Source: Mastigias papua
Taxonomy: Eukaryota > Cnidaria > Scyphozoa > Rhizostomeae > Mastigiidae
Assembly: GCA_964019165.1 (NCBI GenBank)
Contig: OZ025271.1
Location: 5,334,570 to 5,398,569 of the forward strand
Reading direction: 5' to 3'
DNA: 64,000 nt
The notes under the pieces are model-generated. The model worked only from the letters and a program-made list of their open reading frames with translations, was not told the origin of the DNA and did no database searches. Made by a program: the position numbers and the translations under genes. Of the stretch, positions 58,482 to 64,000 are shown one piece after another; position 1 is the first letter of the stretch, and each line of letters starts with the position of its first letter.

Positions 58482-59453
58482 TTACTGGGGGCCCCAGAAG
58501 TTTCCCGACTGCTGAGAAGTCGCTTGTTGCTGCCTAAAAGCCAAACAATCACGCTGGATGTGATTTAAACCATTGCAAAAATAGCAGCGAATAGGTTGTC
58601 GTCCTCTTCCCTGTGCAGGGCGCAACTGACTATCTCCCATAAAGCCTTGAGAAAAACCTCTGCGTGATTGCCCGCGGCTGCTCCGCGGAGAATAAAAAAC
58701 GGAAGTGTCGTGGCGCTGATGGGATGGCCTGAACGGAAGCTGCTGCTTAATGGCATTAATCTGCTCTTGTTGTTCGTCGAACTTCCGCATTGCAAGCTGA
58801 TTTTGTTGTTCAAACTTACTGGATAAAGAGAGAACTGCCTCCAAAGTTTGATCTAATGGAGATGCAGCAGTCAAAACAGTGTCAGGATCCGTGGGGGCAG
58901 CAGTGGATGGCAAAGAAAGATGAACCGAAGCATCACGGCTAGCTTTGAGCAAATCTTGATGAGAAACCTTTTCGTCATACGGATTAGAGCAGAAGATAAA
59001 TATATTTCTTCGCAAAGTATCTGAAATCCCTTGCAAAAACTTACGCTTTACGGCATGGTTGATGACGTTAGTTTTAGCTTGAGGGTCAGCAGCTTTGTAT
59101 AGTTGGAAAAGGTGAGTCATGAATTCTTCCTCACTTTCACCGATCCTTTGCACGCAACGCTCAAAAGCGGTCATGTGTGCCTCGCGGTCGGAGTCAGAGT
59201 CAAAAACGGCATTGAGTTGCTTTTTAAGCTCACTATATTTTTGTGGGGCGCCTTTGTCTTCTTCAAATTGATCTAGGACGGCTTTAGCACGGCCATCAAC
59301 ACATAGCATAAGGATTTGTCCAACCACGAGGTCCTCAGACTTCTCAGCGATAACGCAACATCTGTCAAAATTACGAAGCCATTGGCGTAAATCAACATTG
59401 CCATCGCCAGTGAACTTTTCTAACTTGGAAAAAATGATGTTGAAGGAAGACAT
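58482..59453 (-). CDS. Gypsy 2 Gag
   Basis: 323-aa intact frame. The N-terminal capsid-like region (residues 1-165) contains KFTGDGNVDLRQWLRNFDRC and MTAFERCVQRIGESEEEFMT, typical of Ty3/Gypsy Gag helical domains. A Pro/Ser/Gln-rich linker and an Arg/Gly-rich segment (RGQSRRGFSQGF) follow. Then comes a single zinc knuckle CYFCNGLNHIQRDC (C-x2-C-x4-H-x4-C) near residue 290, for RNA packaging. The ATG lies about 40 bp inside the 5' LTR. The stop overlaps pol, so pol is reached by frameshifting. Confidence 0.93.
   Translation of the reverse strand: MSSFNIIFSKLEKFTGDGNVDLRQWLRNFDRCCVIAEKSEDLVVGQILMLCVDGRAKAVLDQFEEDKGAPQKYSELKKQLNAVFDSDSDREAHMTAFERCVQRIGESEEEFMTHLFQLYKAADPQAKTNVINHAVKRKFLQGISDTLRRNIFIFCSNPYDEKVSHQDLLKASRDASVHLSLPSTAAPTDPDTVLTAASPLDQTLEAVLSLSSKFEQQNQLAMRKFDEQQEQINAIKQQLPFRPSHQRHDTSVFYSPRSSRGQSRRGFSQGFMGDSQLRPAQGRGRQPIRCYFCNGLNHIQRDCLAFRQQQATSQQSGNFWGPQ
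58488..58494 (-). promoter_or_regulatory. Putative -1 ribosomal frameshift site between gag and pol
   Basis: On the minus strand the heptamer reads G GGC CCC in the gag frame, matching the X XXY YYZ slippery rule. It is two codons before the gag TAA, and slipping back one base enters the open pol frame. A downstream stimulatory structure was not checked. Confidence 0.55.
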
Positions 59454-59491
59454 ACTGAAGTGGTGCGGGTCGAAAATACTCCTGACACCAG

Positions 59492-59635
59492 TGTAGTAAA
59501 CAAATAGTAGAATAACTAGTAGCTCAATAATATCGATCTTTCATAAGGCCTACTATAAAAATCAATCAAAATCAGAATGAGACTAAGCTATATTTATTGG
59601 GTCTGTATTGTCTCTATTGTTTAGAGGGGACAACA
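59492..59635 (-). repeat. Gypsy 2 5' LTR (144 bp)
   Basis: Identical partner of 54386-54529 by eye; followed by TTGG. Confidence 0.92.
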
Positions 59636-59639
59636 TTGG

Positions 59640-61912
59640 CCAGAAGAATGCATAGAATAGGTCTAGGGTTAACTTTGCAAATGCTCTGAAGCAGTGCTGG
59701 GCAGCTTGTCACACAGATAAATAGCAGTATAGAGGAGGAAACGTGATAGTATCGTTATATGGGTACTGGTCATAACTTTAAAGTTTACTCAACATTAAAC
59801 GAATATCCCTTAGGCAACATGAATTAACATGAAAAAGTTTTAAGTATCAGTCCTCCTGTCAACCATAGAATTCACAGCGAATATAACAATGTTTTATTAT
59901 GTCTGACATCAAGGTTAGAATTACTCTTACGAATAATATAAAAAATGTAAATTCACCTTCTTTATTTAGTTAAAAAGTAAGGTTAAGTAGGAGATCGGGT
60001 GATTTAGGTGCAAAGAGCTTCATTATAGTGCAGGAAGTTGCAGGTCAAAACTCTCATACTGGATATTATGATATGACACTAATGCTGAATTTATTTGAAG
60101 TATTTTCACAGTGAACAGCGATTGAAAATATGAAAATAGGAATGTGATGACAGATTTTTGATGGTGGACGATTACAGGAAACAATGGCAGACTATAAGTG
60201 TTTTGTCATAGCATTGTGATTGTGTTCTTGTAATGCAAAGTACGCCTCTTTAAACTAGTGTCAATTTTGATGAAATTCAACGTCACATGCTTACAGCAAA
60301 ATCAGTAAATCTTATAAAGTATCTTGCTCTTAGTTTAGTGATCTTTCATATTTGTTTGCTAGTGTTTGAAAAAAAATTTGTTTTATAGTCTGTTTAGAAG
60401 GGCTTTCAGTTGATGCTCATCAGTAGCAAGGATAGTGTGCACTTAACGTTTTTACTTTTTGAATCGAAGCCGTTAGTCGTTTACTCACGTGATAATGATA
60501 GCTCCAAGGTAGAGTTTCGCAAAACGAACAAGTCCAGGTCTCAAATTTGTGAGTATTCGTTTTATACATGTCTTTGAGTTTTTTACTGTAGCCATTAGTA
60601 TTGAAGTCAGTTAGAAATACCACCAAGGATAGTCAAGATTATTAGAAATTTTTGTAGCAAAGTGTGTTATTAAATGCACGCATTAAATTTTCGTGACCTT
60701 AAAGTGGAGTAAGGTGGTTAAATCACTCTGATCAGTGTGGCTTCCATTGAATTTAGCCGTCTCTCAGGTTGACGACAACAATTGTTATCTGAGTGTCACA
60801 GATCTTTTGATCATGACTTGTTGCATTCTGTACATGATTGAGTAAGTTTCACCAATCTACGATGTCACATTGTTTGGTCGTTCGAAAATTGTTTATAAAG
60901 AACTTATAAAGAATTTTATTAAGTATGGAATGACATACTGTCTTAGCACAAAGTATAAACAATCAAAAACAGTAATGTTTCCGCTAATTTTATAAATTGC
61001 TAGATGCTATTGTAGCATTTATTATGGATATACAACTTAGATTATGTGGGTTTGATTGAGTTAGACCTGTCGATTCGTTCTAACGATACAAACAAGTTGC
61101 TACTCTTTAACATTGCTTTAATTGAAGTGGGGGTCAACAGCCTTCACAGTTCACCGAACAATTTACTGCTGCCAAATAAGCTCCATCGTTCTTTAAGTTT
61201 TGAAATCATTTGACAGCAAATGTGGGCATAATAGTGTCTCAGAGCCTGCCAAAGAGCCAACAAGTAGGATATGTGTTTTTGCAAGAGGCTGTAACTAATG
61301 TTTGAGAACTAGAAAAATTGTGCATTCACTGTGAGAATGACATCTATAAAATGATAATTAGGCATATGTGCTTTCTAGCGGAGATAAGTACATGCAGCCT
61401 GTTATAAAATGTGGCCTAGGATGATTCCCATCAAAGATTACATTTGATAGAAATCGTGGGTTGTTGATAACTACTGAAAACCTAGGAACCCGTTTAAGTT
61501 GGATGAAGTAGAACCAAATCTGTTAGGACGAGTAAAATATTTAGCGCTTTCAACGCAAATTATACCGAAGCAACTAAGTGCGAGGCTTTGTACGAAAAAT
61601 TTAAGTAGAATGTTGCATGATGATTCTCCGCATGTCAATTCTGCAAATATGGTTTGGTTAACCAAAGATAAAGCTGTTTGATAAGTTACATGGAAAAGTC
61701 TATTTTGGTAACTGCCATCAGTCAAGTTAATTAACATTATCTTTTCTTGGATGAGAAAAATAGGAAGCAAGAGAAACCAAAATTGCAATAATATTGTTAC
61801 GATACTGTGAGTTTTAATGCTGACCCAATTGTAGGGAAATACTATTGGAATAAAGCAAATTATTTGAATATAAAACAAAAAGACTAAGGCTAGTGTGGTA
61901 GTAGAAACGCCC
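59640..61912. other. Intergenic DNA
   Basis: About 2.3 kb without recognisable gene or repeat apart from the weak minus-strand frame at 61471-62022. Confidence 0.4.
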
Positions 61913-62022
61913 AGTAGCCTAGCGCAGGTATCCGACCATTTTTTGCACAAGTTTTTCTCACAATTGTCTTCGATTTGCACATTGCAAGGCCGAAAGTCAC
62001 GTGCTCCATCGCAGAGGCACAT
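61471..62022 (-). CDS. Hypothetical multi-helix ORF, doubtful
   Basis: 183 codons. The first ~37 residues are encoded by the MITE starting at 61913, so the annotated start cannot be the native one. Three hydrophobic stretches follow, including LALVFLFYIQIICFIPIVF, ILLQFWFLLLPIFLI and SLALSCFGIICVESA, each long enough to span a membrane. It might be an exon of a multi-pass receptor or transporter gene, but I cannot name a family. AT-rich DNA often yields such hydrophobic frames by chance. Confidence 0.2.
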   Translation of the reverse strand: MCLCDGARDFRPCNVQIEDNCEKNLCKKWSDTCARLLGVSTTTLALVFLFYIQIICFIPIVFPYNWVSIKTHSIVTILLQFWFLLLPIFLIQEKIMLINLTDGSYQNRLFHVTYQTALSLVNQTIFAELTCGESSCNILLKFFVQSLALSCFGIICVESAKYFTRPNRFGSTSSNLNGFLGFQ

Positions 62023-62355
62023 GACCTCACCTTCTCATGATACTATGCGACCAGACCTTGCAACTTTCATGGGGGCACAGCGTTAGTCTTTCCAAGGCTA
62101 ATATGCAACTTTTGAACTGGGGCTAGGGGAGCCCGCGTGTTAGAATTCTGTGCATAATTTGTATAATAGAGACTAGCTTAGTACTGATAGCCCGCTACCA
62201 CGCGGGCTCCCCTAGCCCCAGTTCACAAGTTGCATATTAGCCTTGGAAAGACTGACGCTGTGCCCCTATGAAAGTTGCATGGTCTGGTCGCATAGTATCA
62301 TGAGAAGTTGAGGTCATGGGCCTCTGCGGTGGAGCACGTAACTTTTGGCCTTGCC
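61913..62355. repeat. Head-to-head pair of family X MITE copies
   Basis: 61913-62150 is an inverted copy and 62151-62355 a direct copy of the repeat at 28427-28736, so the pair forms a large palindrome. Shared landmarks are GTAGCCTAGCGCAGG, TAGCCTTGGAAAGACT and the GC-rich AGCCCGCTACCACGCGGGCT. The right copy breaks off where the LINE begins. Confidence 0.8.
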
Positions 62356-64000
62356 TTGCAAAAATATTTTCAAAATACAATAGAGAAGCTTTCAAAGATG
62401 ACTTACAGAAAATTGACTGGGTAGAGGTCCTCCAGGCTGGATGAATCAGTGAAATAATAAACGACGGCTGGAACTCATTCAAGCAAAAGTTAAGGTCTGT
62501 GATTGATCGTCACGCCCCCTTTGTTGAAAGACGTAAACGAGGGCGTAGATGCACATGGTTAACCAAAGAAATAAAAGACAAAATGCACGAGAGGGATTAC
62601 CATCTAAGGAAAGCAAGGCAGAGTGGCAGTGAACGTGAATGGTCAACTTACAGAAGACTACGTAATGCGGTAACGAAAGAGATCGGGCAAAGCAAAGCCA
62701 ATAGCTGCCGCATGATGTTCCAAGACAACATACAAAATCCGAAAGACGTCTGGAAACAAATTAAGCGATCTTATCCTTCAAATAAGAAAAGTCCAACATC
62801 TAGTGTGTTCCATGTTGAAGGTGAACTTGTGTCTGATAAAAAGAAGATATCAAATGGATTCTGTTCCTTTTTCACCAACATTGGGTCTTCCCTTGAAAGA
62901 GATGCCTCTATGTTAAATAGTAAAACTTGGCAATTTTTAAACGGTAAACCGATCTCTTAACAAATTGACCCAAAATGCAATGTATTCAAGTTCAGAACTA
63001 TAGAATTGAATAAGATAGCGTCAGCCTTAAGATCAATAAAGGTTTCCAAGTCGGCTGGCCGAGATAATCTGCCTGCACAACTGATAAGAGATGGTGGTGA
63101 AGAAATAGCGGCAATTTTATATTTTCTAGTAAATCATAGTCTACGATCAGGATCATTTCCGAGCAGCGAGAAATCTGCAAGACTGACTCCGATTCACAAA
63201 TCAGGTGAAAAGTCCAACTTTGATAACTACAGACCTATTTCTGTATTAAACGTCCTAGCTAAAGTGCTAGAAAAACTTGTACACCAACAACTCTCAGATT
63301 ACCTAGAACGTAACAACCTTATATCTTGCAGCCAATTCAGGTTTAAAGGAAAATGATCAATGCAGCATGCAGTAACTCTTTTCACTGAGCACATCCGAAA
63401 TAATATGGAACAGAGCCGCTGCACAGGCGCATTGTTTATGGACTTACGCAAAGCTTTCGATACCGTCCATCACGGAACACTGCTTGACAAGTTAAGATGC
63501 TATGGCATACAAAATACAGAGCTTGTCTGGTTTGAAGATTATTTATTCAACAGATAGCAGTTTGTTTGCTACGATCAATCAACATCACAACCTGAACAAA
63601 TGACTTATGGGGTACCTGAAGGATCAATCCTTGGACCACTCCTATTCATCATTTTAATCAACGATGTTCACTTGGTATTGGATAAATGCAAAATTCTTAT
63701 GTATGCAGATGACTCAGTGATATTCTTCACGGAAAGATCAGTAGCGGCTGTTGAAATAGTCCTCAATCATGAGGCAAACTTAGTTGGTAAATGGTTTACG
63801 AACAACAATCTAATACTGTATCTCAAAAAAGGTAAAACTGAACTTGTCGTTTACGGTACAAGTCAAAAGCTAGCGAAACAACCATCGTGCAATGTCTCTT
63901 TGCATGGCACTCCGATATACCAAACTACGAGCTACGAATATTTCGGAATCACCCTTGATGATCACCTAACAATGAGTATGCAAATTGATAAGATCTACAA
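62356..64000 (+). pseudogene. LINE (CR1/Jockey-like) from post-endonuclease region through RT; runs off the window
   Basis: One frame from about 62370 to the window end, interrupted only by stops: TGA near 62443, TAA 62958, TGA 63354 and TAG 63555. Blocks in order: RHAPFVERRKRGRRCTWLTK and MHERDYHLRKARQSG (linker after the missing APE endonuclease), KSAGRDNLPAQLIRDGG, FDNYRPISVLNVLAKVLEKL, the LFMDLRKAFDTVHHGTLLDK motif A, VPEGSILGPLLFIILINDV, and the catalytic MYADDSVIFF (about 63700). SYEYFGITLDDHLTMSMQI follows. No frameshift is evident, so it is relatively young. It is similar to the fragment at 11253-12462 and probably of the same family. Confidence 0.88.

Larger units (their letters stand above)
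54386..59635 (-). mobile_element. Ty3/Gypsy element 2, complete and young
   Basis: 5250 bp, identical 144-bp LTRs, a 4-bp target duplication TTGG (54382-54385 and 59636-59639), and a putative primer-binding site TGGTGTCAGGAG at about 59479-59490 next to the 5' LTR. Gag is intact; pol is intact apart from one TGA. Identical LTRs imply very recent insertion. Confidence 0.93.

Overview
This 64 kb window looks like a transposon-dense, AT-rich stretch of an animal (metazoan) genome. The mixture is typical of an aquatic invertebrate: a giant Polinton/Maverick, Penelope-like elements, several LINE lineages, Ty3/Gypsy and Ty1/Copia retrotransposons, MITEs and very long (TA)n arrays. A cnidarian-like host is my best guess, but nothing here proves the species. 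I found no convincing intact host gene.

Layout. 1-6796: mostly non-coding, with a degraded mariner-sized TIR element, TTAGGG-rich foldback repeats, a (TCA)n array and a MITE interrupted by a LINE 3' end. 6797-33199: one decayed Polinton of about 26.4 kb, with ~1.3 kb terminal inverted repeats and a 6-bp target duplication (GGCCTG). From left to right it holds a short ankyrin-like ORF, integrase, protein-primed DNA polymerase B, several hypothetical genes, minor capsid protein, an Ala-rich small protein, major capsid protein, a hydrophobic structural protein, an adenain-like protease, two fibre-like proteins and a Cys/His-rich protein. Two ankyrin-repeat genes on the opposite strand sit next to the right TIR. 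The polymerase is split by a double LINE insertion (11253-15133). A more GC-rich block (25226-30235) with a 0.9 kb duplication and a TIR transposon separates the virion genes from the right-hand ankyrin genes. Almost every Polinton gene carries stops or frameshifts, so the copy is dead.

33206-42300: unannotated DNA, a TA-flanked MITE carrying a HIRAN-like exon, then two Penelope-like elements embedded in (TA)n arrays. Each Penelope copy has a hammerhead-like core after its GIY-YIG endonuclease. Two pieces of a second GIY-YIG retroelement lineage lie between them. 43606-47333: a Ty3/Gypsy copy with an internal deletion. 47797-52037: a decayed Ty1/Copia on the minus strand. 54386-59635: a young Ty3/Gypsy on the minus strand with LTRs identical as I read them, a TTGG target duplication and a single stop codon in pol. 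61913-64000: a head-to-head MITE pair followed by a LINE that runs off the window.

The Polinton is the most interesting object. It combines replication genes (integrase, polymerase), virion genes (two capsid proteins, protease, two fibres) and giant-virus-style ankyrin repeats. Many of its genes share an AT-rich motif directly before the start codon, which suggests they were expressed as one programme.
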